A stretch of 29,895 bases of DNA from DATEEG01 sp035525055 (GTDB taxonomy: Bacteria; Actinomycetota; Acidimicrobiia; Spongiisociales; ZC4RG35): assembly GCA_035525055.1 (NCBI GenBank), contig DATLEZ010000011.1, positions 1 to 29,895 of the forward strand. The letters are read 5' to 3'. Within the stretch, counting starts at the first letter, position 1, and the number at the start of each line of letters is the position of its first letter. Below the pieces are notes generated by a model that was not told where the DNA came from, made no database searches, and was given only the letters and a program-made list of their open reading frames with translations. Positions 7,606-14,864 of the stretch are shown here, piece after piece. The position numbers and the translations under genes are program-made.

Positions 7606-8244
7606 CTACGTCTGGACTGGCACCAAGTCTGCCAGAAGCCCATGAACCCGGGCCTCGAGGTCGTCTCGAATTCCGCGGACCACCTCGATCGGCTGACCCG
7701 ACGGATCGTCGAGCTCCCAGTCGACGTAACGCTTGCCCGGAAGCACCGGACAAGCATCTCCACAGCCCATCGTCACGACCACGTCGGCGGCGCGAACAAT
7801 CTCGTCCGCCCAGGGCTGGGGGATCTCACCGCTGATGTCGATGCCCTTTTCGGCCATCGCTTCGACCGCGACCTTGTTGACCTCCTCGGCCGGCTCCGAG
7901 CCCCCGGAAAAGACCTCGACCCGATCGCCGGCGAGGTGGCGCATCCATCCGGCCGCCATCTGCGACCGGCCGGCGTTGTGGACACATAGGAACAGAACGC
8001 TCGGATTGAGGTCGGTGACTTCACTGTCGAGGCGGACGAGAGCCCGGAGCCGATCCCTGGCGAAGCGTTCGGCGAGCAGCGGAATCCACATGGTCGACTT
8101 GGCCCGATCGGTCAGCGTGTCGACCGAGTCGGCCAGGAAGCGCTCGATGGTCTCGACGTTCAACTGCCCCTCGAACTGGCGCCGAAGGCGCTCGGCCGCC
8201 TGCCGAATCAGAAGCTTTTCCTCGGTCGTGAGAGTCGTGGTCAT
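7606..8244 (-). CDS. arsC: Arsenate reductase, low-molecular-weight phosphatase fold with helical N-terminal domain
   Basis: 212 residues. Seen: an alpha-helical N-terminal domain (about 1-75, including FEGQLNVETIERFLADS), then an LMW-PTP/ArsC domain with the phosphate loop CVHNAGRS (Cys87-Arg93), a second cysteine pair in MGCGDACPVLPG (Cys161, Cys165) and the acidic loop WELDDPSGQ. The same architecture (three-helix bundle plus ArsC) is known for the corynebacterial ArsC1' type, which reduces arsenate with thiol redox partners. Four bases downstream of the ArsR-ArsC fusion gene, with AAGGAG ten bases before the ATG, so the two form an operon. No arsenite exporter is present in the window. 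Activity on another phosphorylated substrate cannot be excluded. Confidence 0.88.
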   Translation of the reverse strand: MTTTLTTEEKLLIRQAAERLRRQFEGQLNVETIERFLADSVDTLTDRAKSTMWIPLLAERFARDRLRALVRLDSEVTDLNPSVLFLCVHNAGRSQMAAGWMRHLAGDRVEVFSGGSEPAEEVNKVAVEAMAEKGIDISGEIPQPWADEIVRAADVVVTMGCGDACPVLPGKRYVDWELDDPSGQPIEVVRGIRDDLEARVHGLLADLVPVQT

Positions 8245-8248
8245 AGGA

Positions 8249-8914
8249 CTATTGCTCCTTCTCGGCGTAGGCCGCCAGGCGGCTGATTCGCCGGTCAATC
8301 TCATTGAAGGCGGATCGGAACGAGGTCAGGCCCCGTCCCGCCACCGGATCGGGCACCGACCAATGCAGGGCGGGGGTCTCGAAGGGCGGTCCGGTCTCCC
8401 GGGCGCGGTCGCAGACCGACACGACAAGGTCGAACGTCGGCTTGAGACCCTCATAGCCCTTGGGTTGGAAGCCGGTCAGGTCTAGCCCCCGTTCCAGTGC
8501 GACCTGAATCGCCCGCGGATCGACGCGCCGGGCTGGATGGGTCCCGGCGCTATCGGCACCATGACCGGTCCGCCAGCGCCAGGCCGCGGCGGCGTATTGC
8601 GACCGGGCCGAATTGTGACTGCACACGAACAGCACCGAACGGGCGACGAGTCGGCGAGCCTCCATCAGCAGGTCGAGAGGCTCGGGGTTGAGAGAGATAT
8701 ACCGACGCCGCCGATCACCTTCCGACACTCGCCGTACGATCAGCCCTGCTTCTTCGAGCACACCGAGGTGGTGAGCCACGAGGTTGCCTGGCTGCGAGAC
8801 CGACCCGGCCAGTTCCTGAAACGTGCGGTCGCCCAACTCGAGTTCGGCAACGATGCCCAGGCGAATCGGATCACCCAGAGCGGCATGAATTCGGGCCCGG
8901 TCGACACTGTTCAT
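8249..8914 (-). CDS. ArsR-family regulator fused to an LMW phosphatase/ArsC-like domain
   Basis: 221 residues. Seen: winged-helix ArsR domain (about 1-88, with ALGDPIRLGIVAEL and GNLVAHHLGVLEEAGLI), then an LMW-PTP-like domain (from about 92) with phosphate loop CSHNSARS (Cys98-Arg104) and SVPDPV as acid loop. Family knowledge: such fusions occur in actinobacteria and chloroflexi near arsenic or phosphate genes. Oddities: the ArsR half has no cysteine, so the classical CxC metalloid site is missing, and the second redox cysteine found in ArsC (as in CDNAxExC) is reduced to CDRARETG. Sensing may therefore depend on the fused domain. Start: ATG 8914 sits 7 nt after a -10 box, suggesting a leaderless message; GTG 8917 is the alternative. 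Confidence 0.85.
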   Translation of the reverse strand: MNSVDRARIHAALGDPIRLGIVAELELGDRTFQELAGSVSQPGNLVAHHLGVLEEAGLIVRRVSEGDRRRRYISLNPEPLDLLMEARRLVARSVLFVCSHNSARSQYAAAAWRWRTGHGADSAGTHPARRVDPRAIQVALERGLDLTGFQPKGYEGLKPTFDLVVSVCDRARETGPPFETPALHWSVPDPVAGRGLTSFRSAFNEIDRRISRLAAYAEKEQ

Positions 8915-8950
8915 CACTCAGATAATAATGAGTCAATATCCCTTGATCAA
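8912..8950 (-). promoter_or_regulatory. Promoter and probable ArsR operator for the arsR-arsC operon
   Basis: Minus strand: -35 TTGATC (8950-8945), 17-bp spacer, -10 TATTAT (8927-8922), then 7 nt to the ATG, so transcription would start at or next to the start codon. A near-perfect inverted repeat, TCACTCA (8914-8920 as read on plus, 6/7 match) and TGAGTCA (8929-8935), straddles the -10 box, which is where an autorepressing ArsR would bind. Notably AT-rich compared with its surroundings. Confidence 0.65.
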
Positions 8951-8952
8951 AT

Positions 8953-9002
8953 CTTCTTGTGACGCTTTGCCTACCGCCAAGGGGGTGAACCGTCACAAGA
9001 AG
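8953..9002 (-). terminator. Terminator-like inverted repeat after ppk
   Basis: Perfect 12-bp arms CTTCTTGTGACG (8953-8964) and CGTCACAAGAAG (8991-9002) around a 26-nt loop, three bases beyond the ppk stop codon and just before the arsR promoter. On the minus strand the stem is followed by ATTTGATC, a weak U-tract, so termination is plausible but not textbook. It also abuts the arsR -35 box. Confidence 0.6.
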
Positions 9003-9005
9003 GGG

Positions 9006-11048
9006 TTAGATGTGGGCGCGGGCCCTTGCCAGGGCGAGACTCTGCAGAGTGTCGTGGGCATTGACCCCCCGTTCGGTCGGTAGCCGGTGCCACTGGCCGT
9101 CACCACCGAGTTCCCAGGCGAGCTCGTCGTCGGCCATCAGCACATCGATGATCTCGTCGAGGCGAAACTGGAGATCGGCGTCTTCGACGGGCGCCAGCGC
9201 CTCCACCCTGTGATCGAGGTTGCGGGGCATCAAGTCGGCCGAGCCGATCAGATAAGTGCGGGTTCGAGCCCTCGACCCGAATCGAAAGATCCGCGAGTGC
9301 TCCAGGTGGCGGCCGACGATCGACCGGACCGTGATGTTCGAGGACATGCCGGGGACCTGTGGGATCAGACAACAGATCCCGCGCACCATCAGATCGATTC
9401 TGGTCCCGGCCTCGGAAGCTGCATAAAGGGCATCGATCATTCCCGGGTCTGCCAACGAGTTCATCTTGAGAGTTATGGAGCCGTCAGGCATCGATGCTTC
9501 GTGCTCGATCAGTTCGACGAGGCGGCGGCGAATGCCATCGGGCGACACCGCCAGCTTCCGGTAGTTGCGCTGACGGCTGTAGCCGGTGAGGAAGTTGAAG
9601 AGATCGGAGAGGTCTGCCCCGATCTCGGCGTCGCTCGTGAACAGGCCAAGGTCCTCATAGATACGGGCAGTGGTCTCGTTGTAGTTGCCGGTGGCGACAT
9701 GGCCGTACCTGCGGATGGTCTCGCCTTCATCCCGAACTACGAGCGAAATCTTGGTGTGCGTCTTGAGGCCCGCCACCCCGTAGACGACATGCACCCCGGC
9801 ATCTTCCAACCGTTGGGCCCACTCGATGTTGCGCTCCTCGTCAAAGCGCGCCCTCAATTCGACCAGGGCGACAACTTGCTTGCCCTCATTGGCGGCGTGA
9901 ATCAGCGACTGCATCATCGAACTGTCACGACTGGTCCTGTACAGCGTCTGTTTGATGGCGAGCACCCGCGGATCCCGGGCGGCGGTCGCGATAAAGGCCT
10001 CGGTGGAAGCACTAAACGAGTCGTAGGGATGCTGAACCAGCAAAGCACTCGCTCCGATGACCCGGAAGAAGTCCGGGTAGACCCCGTCTCGGGGGGCGAG
10101 GCGGGATGGGATGACACCGTTGAACGCCTCGTACTTGAGATCGTCGCGCGGAAGCGAGGTCAGGGTGAAGAGCCCTCCCAGGTCGAGCGGCCCCTCGACC
10201 CTGTAGACCTGGTCTTCGGTGGCACCCATTTCCCGAAGGAGAAGGTCGAGGAGGTCAGCGGAGAAGTCGGGCGCAACCTCGAGACGGACGACTTTGCCGA
10301 AACGGCGTCTGGTCAGCTCGCTCTCCATTGTGAGTAAGAGGTCGCCGCTCTCGTCTTCGTCGTCTATCTCGATGTCCGCATTCCGGGTCACCCGGAATGG
10401 GTGGTTGGCAACGATCTCCATCCCCGGGAACAGCTCACCTAGATGAGCGGCGATGAGTTGTTCGAGCGGGACGAAGCGCTCACCGTCGGGCAGGACCACG
10501 AACCGGGGAAGTATCGGCGGGACCTTGACCCGGGCGAATCTGGTCACCTTCGACTCCGGATGCCGGACGACCACAGCGAGATTCAAAGAGAGGTTCGATA
10601 TGTAAGGAAACGGGTGGGAGGGATCGACCGCCAGCGGTGTCACCACCGGGTAGACCCGCTCGCGGAACTGGAGATCCATGTAGTGGCGGTCTTCTTCGTC
10701 GAGATCGCCGTAATCGGAGAAGCCGATCCCGGCCGCCGCCAACCGGGGGGCAATGTCGGTTATGAAAACCTTGCCGGCTCGTTCGTAATGCCCTTGAGCG
10801 ACCGCCCGGACGGCTTCGAGGGTCTCATTCGGGGTTAGTCCATCTGGCGTCGGAGTCCTGACTCCACGGGCCACCAATTCATGCAGTCCCGAAACCCGGA
10901 CTTGATAGAACTCATCGAGGTTCGAGGACCATATCGCCAGGAATTTGGCCCGTTCCAAAAGGGGGACCGAGGGGTTTTCGGCGAGGGCTATCACCCTGGA
11001 GTTGAAATCCAGCCAGGAAAGCTCTCGGTTTAGGTATCTATCTGTCAC
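9006..11048 (-). CDS. ppk: Polyphosphate kinase 1
   Basis: 680 residues from GTG 11048, normal for Ppk1. Seen: N-terminal RYLNRELSWLDFN, head domain, SFSASTEAFIATAARDP, and the two phospholipase-D-like catalytic regions: KTHTK with His431 (the autophosphorylated histidine) and HLEHSRI with His584; YGHVATGNYNE is also diagnostic. The enzyme reversibly polymerises the gamma-phosphate of ATP into polyphosphate at the inner membrane. Start: a GTG at 11129 would add 27 residues but these do not resemble Ppk; GTG 11048 gives the usual N-terminus, although it lacks a clear ribosome site. The longer start lies only 4 bp after the tetR stop, so both remain possible. Context: next to the Pst/Pho block, coupling uptake with storage. 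Confidence 0.95.
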   Translation of the reverse strand: MTDRYLNRELSWLDFNSRVIALAENPSVPLLERAKFLAIWSSNLDEFYQVRVSGLHELVARGVRTPTPDGLTPNETLEAVRAVAQGHYERAGKVFITDIAPRLAAAGIGFSDYGDLDEEDRHYMDLQFRERVYPVVTPLAVDPSHPFPYISNLSLNLAVVVRHPESKVTRFARVKVPPILPRFVVLPDGERFVPLEQLIAAHLGELFPGMEIVANHPFRVTRNADIEIDDEDESGDLLLTMESELTRRRFGKVVRLEVAPDFSADLLDLLLREMGATEDQVYRVEGPLDLGGLFTLTSLPRDDLKYEAFNGVIPSRLAPRDGVYPDFFRVIGASALLVQHPYDSFSASTEAFIATAARDPRVLAIKQTLYRTSRDSSMMQSLIHAANEGKQVVALVELRARFDEERNIEWAQRLEDAGVHVVYGVAGLKTHTKISLVVRDEGETIRRYGHVATGNYNETTARIYEDLGLFTSDAEIGADLSDLFNFLTGYSRQRNYRKLAVSPDGIRRRLVELIEHEASMPDGSITLKMNSLADPGMIDALYAASEAGTRIDLMVRGICCLIPQVPGMSSNITVRSIVGRHLEHSRIFRFGSRARTRTYLIGSADLMPRNLDHRVEALAPVEDADLQFRLDEIIDVLMADDELAWELGGDGQWHRLPTERGVNAHDTLQSLALARARAHI

Positions 11049-11133
11049 GGCAATTCGACCATTCTGATCGGCTTCGGTAGCCAACGAGTGAACAAAAAGC
11101 CACCAGAACGTGGTTGGGACGGGGTTCACCTGG

Positions 11134-11733
11134 CTAAAGCGTGAGCCCGCCCTGCAAGAACGACCTCAATTCGGCTCTGATTTCGGGCAGTCGGTCCGGG
11201 GCCATGATCACCGAACGGGCGAACGACATGATCGTGTCCTGGATCAATCGGCCGGCCAGATCAGGTGCAATTGATCGAAACCTGCCGGCAGCCTCCGCGC
11301 TCTGGTAGGTCCCCATCATCGCCGCCGAGAGATCGGTGTGGGCGAGTCGGATCCGATCCTGGGCGTTGCTGCCCAGTCTGGGGACCTCGCGATGGAGGAT
11401 TACACCGAGAACGGGATCGGTGGCAACAAACTCCACAACCAGTTCGGCCAGATCCAGCAGGAGCTCGTCCGGGCTCTTGCGTCGATCCATTTGACCGACG
11501 AGCCCGGCGATCACTCCAGGAAGAGCATCCTCGACCAGCGAAGCAACCAGGTCGTCTCGGTCGCGGAAGTACTCGTAAAGGGTGGTCCGTCCAATGCCCG
11601 CCACCGCGGCCAGATCTCCGAGGTTGAGGTCGCTGTTTCCGGTCTCAGCCAAAAGGGTGCGGGCGGCTTCGAGAATCTGGCGGCGGGTGAGGACCTTGTG
11701 CTCTTCTATCGAACTCGCGCGAATCCGGGGCAT
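11134..11733 (-). CDS. TetR/AcrR-family transcriptional regulator
   Basis: 199 residues. Seen: N-terminal TetR DNA-binding domain with RRQILEAARTLLAETGNSDL and the recognition region AAVAGIGRTTLYEYFRDRDDLVASL (about 15-62), followed by an all-helical ligand/dimer domain that I cannot assign to a ligand. It lies directly upstream of ppk on the same strand and divergent from a PlsC-type acyltransferase across a 268-bp gap, so either neighbour could be its target. Tandem repeats at 11751-11790 just upstream are candidate operators. The ligand is unknown. Confidence 0.88.
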   Translation of the reverse strand: MPRIRASSIEEHKVLTRRQILEAARTLLAETGNSDLNLGDLAAVAGIGRTTLYEYFRDRDDLVASLVEDALPGVIAGLVGQMDRRKSPDELLLDLAELVVEFVATDPVLGVILHREVPRLGSNAQDRIRLAHTDLSAAMMGTYQSAEAAGRFRSIAPDLAGRLIQDTIMSFARSVIMAPDRLPEIRAELRSFLQGGLTL

Positions 11734-11750
11734 CGGCTTCCAGGCTAACT

Positions 11751-11790
11751 AAAGCCCAGAGGCACGTTGGCCAAAGCCGGAGGCACGTGG
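11751..11790. repeat. Imperfect tandem repeat upstream of tetR
   Basis: Two near-copies, AAAGCCCAGAGGCACGTTGG (11751-11770) and AAAGCCGGAGGCACGTGG (11773-11790), sharing AAAGCC and GAGGCACGT. The pair sits in the divergent promoter region between tetR and the acyltransferase gene, within 60 bp of the tetR start. A TetR operator is one possibility. The remainder of the gap (11899-11946) holds two small hairpins with arms GGCTCCC/GGGAGCC and CCCGG/CCGGG. Confidence 0.45.
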
Positions 11791-12001
11791 TTATCGGGCG
11801 GGTTTTCGTTCGGCTTGGTCCGTGGGTGTCAGAAGCAGCCAAGGATCAGCGGACAAGGCGATTCGCCCGTCACTGGGTCCTCTCGTAATTTGGCCGATGG
11901 CTCCCGCTGAAAACGTAATCTGGTCTGGGAGCCCCCGGAAACCGGGAACGTGGCGCCAGGTTTCGTCTGATGCGGGCGCCGGCCGTGCTACACACACAAT
12001 T

Positions 12002-13021
12002 GTGAGTTCCCTTCCATGGTGGGGCCGGCGTCTCATCACGGTGCCCGTCGTCCTCATCGCCTGGGCATTATCGATAGTTCTGTCACCCGTACTGTTCGTA
12101 GCCGCGGTCCTCGTGGATGGGTGGAGAGCGGTTTCCTCCCGGGCGACGCCGATGGCGTGGCGCATGGTCGCCATTCTCATCACCTACTTGACGGGTGAGC
12201 TCTTCGCCGTCGTCGGTGCCTTTTTCATATGGGTGAGCTCCGGCTTCGGGACCAACCGGGCACGCCTCATCCGATTGAGCTACAAGCTCCAGTTGGGATG
12301 GGGCACCCTGCTCTGGGAATCGGTTCGGGTGATCTTCCGGCTGCGAATCCAGATCGACGGGATCGAGGTCGGCCGGCCGGGACCGATCCTCATCCTGGCT
12401 CGTCACGCTTCGATCATCGACAACGTCCTGCCGTTTCAACTTTTCTCTCGAGCTCACGGGATGACCCTCCGCTACGTGATCAAGAAGGAACTGCTGATGG
12501 ATCCGGCCCTCGACATCGCCGGAAGCTGGATCCCCAACCACTTCGTGGATCGACAGGCAACCGACCCCGAGGGCGAGATCAAGGCGTTGCGACAATTGGG
12601 GACGGGCCTCACCGAGAACGACGGCCTGCTGATCTTCCCCGAGGGAACCCGATTCACGAAGGAGAGGCAGGAGCGAGCGCTAGCCAGTCTGCAGAAAAAG
12701 AATCCGCGTTTTCACCGCCATGTCGCCGGTCTCCGCCACCTGATGCCGCCCCACCCCGGGGGGGCGCTGGCACTGCTCGAGGCCTCGTCGACCGATGTCG
12801 TCCTTGTTGCGCACCACGGGTTCGACGGATTTGCCCAGGTCAAGGACATATGGGCCGGAGGCATGGTCGGGAAAGTGGTGACAGTGAGAATGACGAGGGT
12901 CCCGTTCGGCGAGATCCCTGAAGGCCGCGGGCATCGAACCGAGTGGCTCTTCAAGGTCTGGCAGGAGATGGACGACTGGATCTCGAGTCTCGACCAGCAG
13001 CCCGTAGCCAATGACGGTTGA
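12002..13021 (+). CDS. 1-acyl-sn-glycerol-3-phosphate acyltransferase-like membrane protein (PlsC/LPLAT family)
   Basis: 339 residues from GTG 12002. Seen: two hydrophobic segments (about 11-39 and 55-80), then an LPLAT domain with the catalytic HX4D motif HASIID (His135-Asp140) and the acyl-acceptor motif FPEGTR (212-217). The family transfers acyl chains to lysophosphatidic acid or related lipids at the membrane. The specific acceptor is not clear. Start: the frame stays open to GTG 11822, but the upstream residues are not membrane-like and the protein logically begins just before the first hydrophobic segment; no ribosome site is visible, so the start is tentative. Its stop codon lies inside a 12-bp triplicated repeat. 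Confidence 0.85.
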   Translation: MSSLPWWGRRLITVPVVLIAWALSIVLSPVLFVAAVLVDGWRAVSSRATPMAWRMVAILITYLTGELFAVVGAFFIWVSSGFGTNRARLIRLSYKLQLGWGTLLWESVRVIFRLRIQIDGIEVGRPGPILILARHASIIDNVLPFQLFSRAHGMTLRYVIKKELLMDPALDIAGSWIPNHFVDRQATDPEGEIKALRQLGTGLTENDGLLIFPEGTRFTKERQERALASLQKKNPRFHRHVAGLRHLMPPHPGGALALLEASSTDVVLVAHHGFDGFAQVKDIWAGGMVGKVVTVRMTRVPFGEIPEGRGHRTEWLFKVWQEMDDWISSLDQQPVANDG

Positions 13022-13047
13022 ACTGACGGTTGAACTGACGGTTGAAC
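13012..13047. repeat. Three perfect copies of a 12-bp tandem repeat
   Basis: TGACGGTTGAAC three times without mismatch (13012-13023, 13024-13035, 13036-13047). The first copy contains the acyltransferase stop codon TGA (13019-13021); the last ends seven bases before the ATG of the DUF1295 pseudogene. Every 12-bp unit preserves reading frame. Confidence 0.9.
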
Positions 13048-13053
13048 TCAGCC

Positions 13054-13774
13054 ATGGGTGACGTCTTCTTGACTGCTGCGGCAACGATTGCCGCGTTGAT
13101 GATCGTCACCTGGCTCGTGAGCGGCCTTCTCAGGAATGCCTCGATCGTCGATCTCATCTGGGTCTCGGGTTCGTGCTCGTGGCGTGGGCGGTCTTTCTGC
13201 GCCACTCCCTCGAGACAGAGATCAACTCAGCTGCGGGTGTGCTGGTACCTGTTCTGTTGACGACCATCTGGGGATTGCGGCTGTCCGGATACCTCGCCTG
13301 GAGGAACATCGGAAAAGGGGAGGACTTTCGATATCGGGCTAGTGGATAGTTTCCCTTCCGGTGCAGGCCACCGTGGCCCGACCCGACCCTGATGGGCTCG
13401 GATGGCTGGCGATCGCCGGGGTGGCCGTCTGGATCGTCGGCTTGGTGTTCGAGACAGCCGGCGATGTTCAACTGGCTCGCTTCAAGGCCAAAGCCGCCAA
13501 CAAAGGGAAGGTCATGGACCGGGGGCTGTGGCGGTACACCCGCCATCCCAACTACTTCGGTGACTTCTGCGTCTGGAGGGGCTTGTATTTCGTCGCACTG
13601 GATGCCGGGCACTGGTGGACGATCGTGGGACCGGCGGCGATGACCGCCCTGCTCATGAAGTATTCCGGCGCCGGCCTGCTGGAGAAGACGATCGTCAATC
13701 GCCGACCCGGCTACGAGGACTACATCAAGAAGACCAACACTTTCTTCCCAGGACCACCCAGGAACCAGGTGTGA
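13054..13774 (+). pseudogene. Decayed DUF1295 (steroid 5-alpha-reductase-like) membrane protein
   Basis: Three frames together spell one protein of the DUF1295/COG3752 family. Segment one (13054 to about 13163) gives MGDVFLTAAA...ASIVDLIWV. A missing base in the GGG run at 13160-13162 shifts to segment two (13164 to about 13340): LGFVLVAWAVFL...TTIWGLRLSGYLAWRNIGKGEDFRYRA. Segment three (13343-13774) resumes in another frame with WIVSLPVQA and the family core RGLWRYTRHPNYFGDFCVWRGLY and RRPGYEDYIKKT. Roughly 25-30 residues normally found between FRYR and W-VSLP are absent. So there is one frameshift plus one internal deletion. Family members are multi-pass membrane proteins of uncertain substrate. 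A sequencing error could explain the base loss but not the deletion. Confidence 0.8.
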
Positions 13775-13800
13775 GGTTCGAGGCCTGAGGCTTGAGGCTC
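13773..13800. repeat. Heptanucleotide tandem repeat, GAGGCYT type
   Basis: Four 7-bp units: GAGGTTC, GAGGCCT, GAGGCTT, GAGGCTC, beginning on the stop codon of the DUF1295 pseudogene. Confidence 0.8.
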
Positions 13801-13826
13801 ACGCCTTCCCTTTTCGACCCTTCTGG

Positions 13827-13854
13827 CTGCCTACTGCCGACTGCTTACTGCCTA
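13827..13854. repeat. Heptanucleotide tandem repeat, CTGCCTA type
   Basis: Four 7-bp units: CTGCCTA, CTGCCGA, CTGCTTA, CTGCCTA, 26 bp after the previous heptamer array and about 25 bp before the corA start. Different unit sequence, same period. Confidence 0.8.
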
Positions 13855-13879
13855 CTCGCGTCCTAGTACCTTTCTGCCT

Positions 13880-14851
13880 GTGTTCATGGACGCTGCGCTC
13901 TACCGGGATGGCAAGCGGCTACCGGATCCCTTCGTGCTTGACGGAGCCCGGCATCACTGTGACGACCCCAACACGTTCGCCTGGATCGGGCTGTACGAGC
14001 CGAGCGAGGAGGAGCTCGAGGCTGTCACCAAGGAGTTCGACCTCCACGAACTTGCTGTCGAGGACGCCATCCACGCTCACCAGCGGCCCAAGCTCGACGT
14101 CTACGACGACACCCTTTTCCTCGTTCTGAAACCCGCCCGCTACGTCGACCCCGTCGAGGTCGTCGAGTTGGGCGAGATTCTTCTCTTTGTCGACGACCGC
14201 TTCCTTGTTGCCGTCCGTCATGGTGAGGCCTCCAAGCTGGTGGCTGTCCGGAAGGCACTCGAGGAGCAGCCGGAGGAGTTGGCCAACGGATCCAGCGCCG
14301 TGCTGTTGGCGATCATCGACCGGGTCGTTGACGACTACGCGGCGGTCCTGGATGGCCTCGAGGGCGACATCCGTGAGCTGGAGGACGAAGTTTTCTCCGA
14401 GACCGGGACCACACCGACGCAACGGATCTACAAGTTGAAGCGTGAAGTTCTCCAGTTCCACCAGGCCACCGCTCCGCTGGTCGAACCGATCCTGCTGCTG
14501 GCCAATCGACGATTTCCCGCCATCAACCCAGAGCTTCGAAAGTACTTCAACGATGTCCATGACCACCTTGTCCGTGTCGTTGACAAGATCACCGCCTTCC
14601 GCGACTTGCTCACATCGATCCTCGAAGCCAACCTCACCCAGGTCAGCGTTCGTCAGAACAACGACATGCGCAAGATCTCGGCATGGGTAGCGATCGCCGC
14701 CGTGCCGACCGCACTGGCGGGTATTTGGGGGATGAACTTCGAGCACATGCCCGAGCTCGAGCGAACCTGGGGCTACCCCCTGGCCTTGGTCTTGATGATC
14801 GTCGTCTGTGGGACGCTGTACCGAAAGTTCAAGAAGTCGGGTTGGCTATGA
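13880..14851 (+). CDS. corA: CorA-family magnesium/divalent metal ion channel
   Basis: 323 residues. Seen: soluble alpha/beta and long helical N-terminal funnel (with EDAIHAHQRPKLDVY and LDGLEGDIRELEDEVF), then two C-terminal membrane segments bracketing the selectivity motif GMN (284-286) in WGMNFEHMPE, and a basic KFKKSGWL tail. The family forms pentameric channels for Mg2+ (some for Co2+ or Zn2+). Start: GTG 13880 lies 7 nt after a TACCTT -10-like box, suggesting a leaderless message; ATG 13886 is the alternative. The gene ends 13 bp before glutamine synthetase, an ATP-Mg enzyme, and could be cotranscribed with it. Confidence 0.95.
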   Translation: MFMDAALYRDGKRLPDPFVLDGARHHCDDPNTFAWIGLYEPSEEELEAVTKEFDLHELAVEDAIHAHQRPKLDVYDDTLFLVLKPARYVDPVEVVELGEILLFVDDRFLVAVRHGEASKLVAVRKALEEQPEELANGSSAVLLAIIDRVVDDYAAVLDGLEGDIRELEDEVFSETGTTPTQRIYKLKREVLQFHQATAPLVEPILLLANRRFPAINPELRKYFNDVHDHLVRVVDKITAFRDLLTSILEANLTQVSVRQNNDMRKISAWVAIAAVPTALAGIWGMNFEHMPELERTWGYPLALVLMIVVCGTLYRKFKKSGWL

Positions 14852-14864
14852 CGGGTAGGAATAG

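Noticed and set aside
11899..11946. Hairpins considered as a riboswitch
   Set aside because: No conserved riboswitch core that I recognise; only two small stems.
11822..12001. N-terminal extension of the acyltransferase
   Set aside because: Residues are not membrane-like or conserved-looking and the DNA contains two hairpins; a start at 12002 gives a sensible membrane N-terminus. Not fully excluded.
13160..13162. Programmed frameshift in the DUF1295 gene
   Set aside because: No slippery heptamer with a stimulatory structure; the second lesion (internal deletion) points to decay instead.
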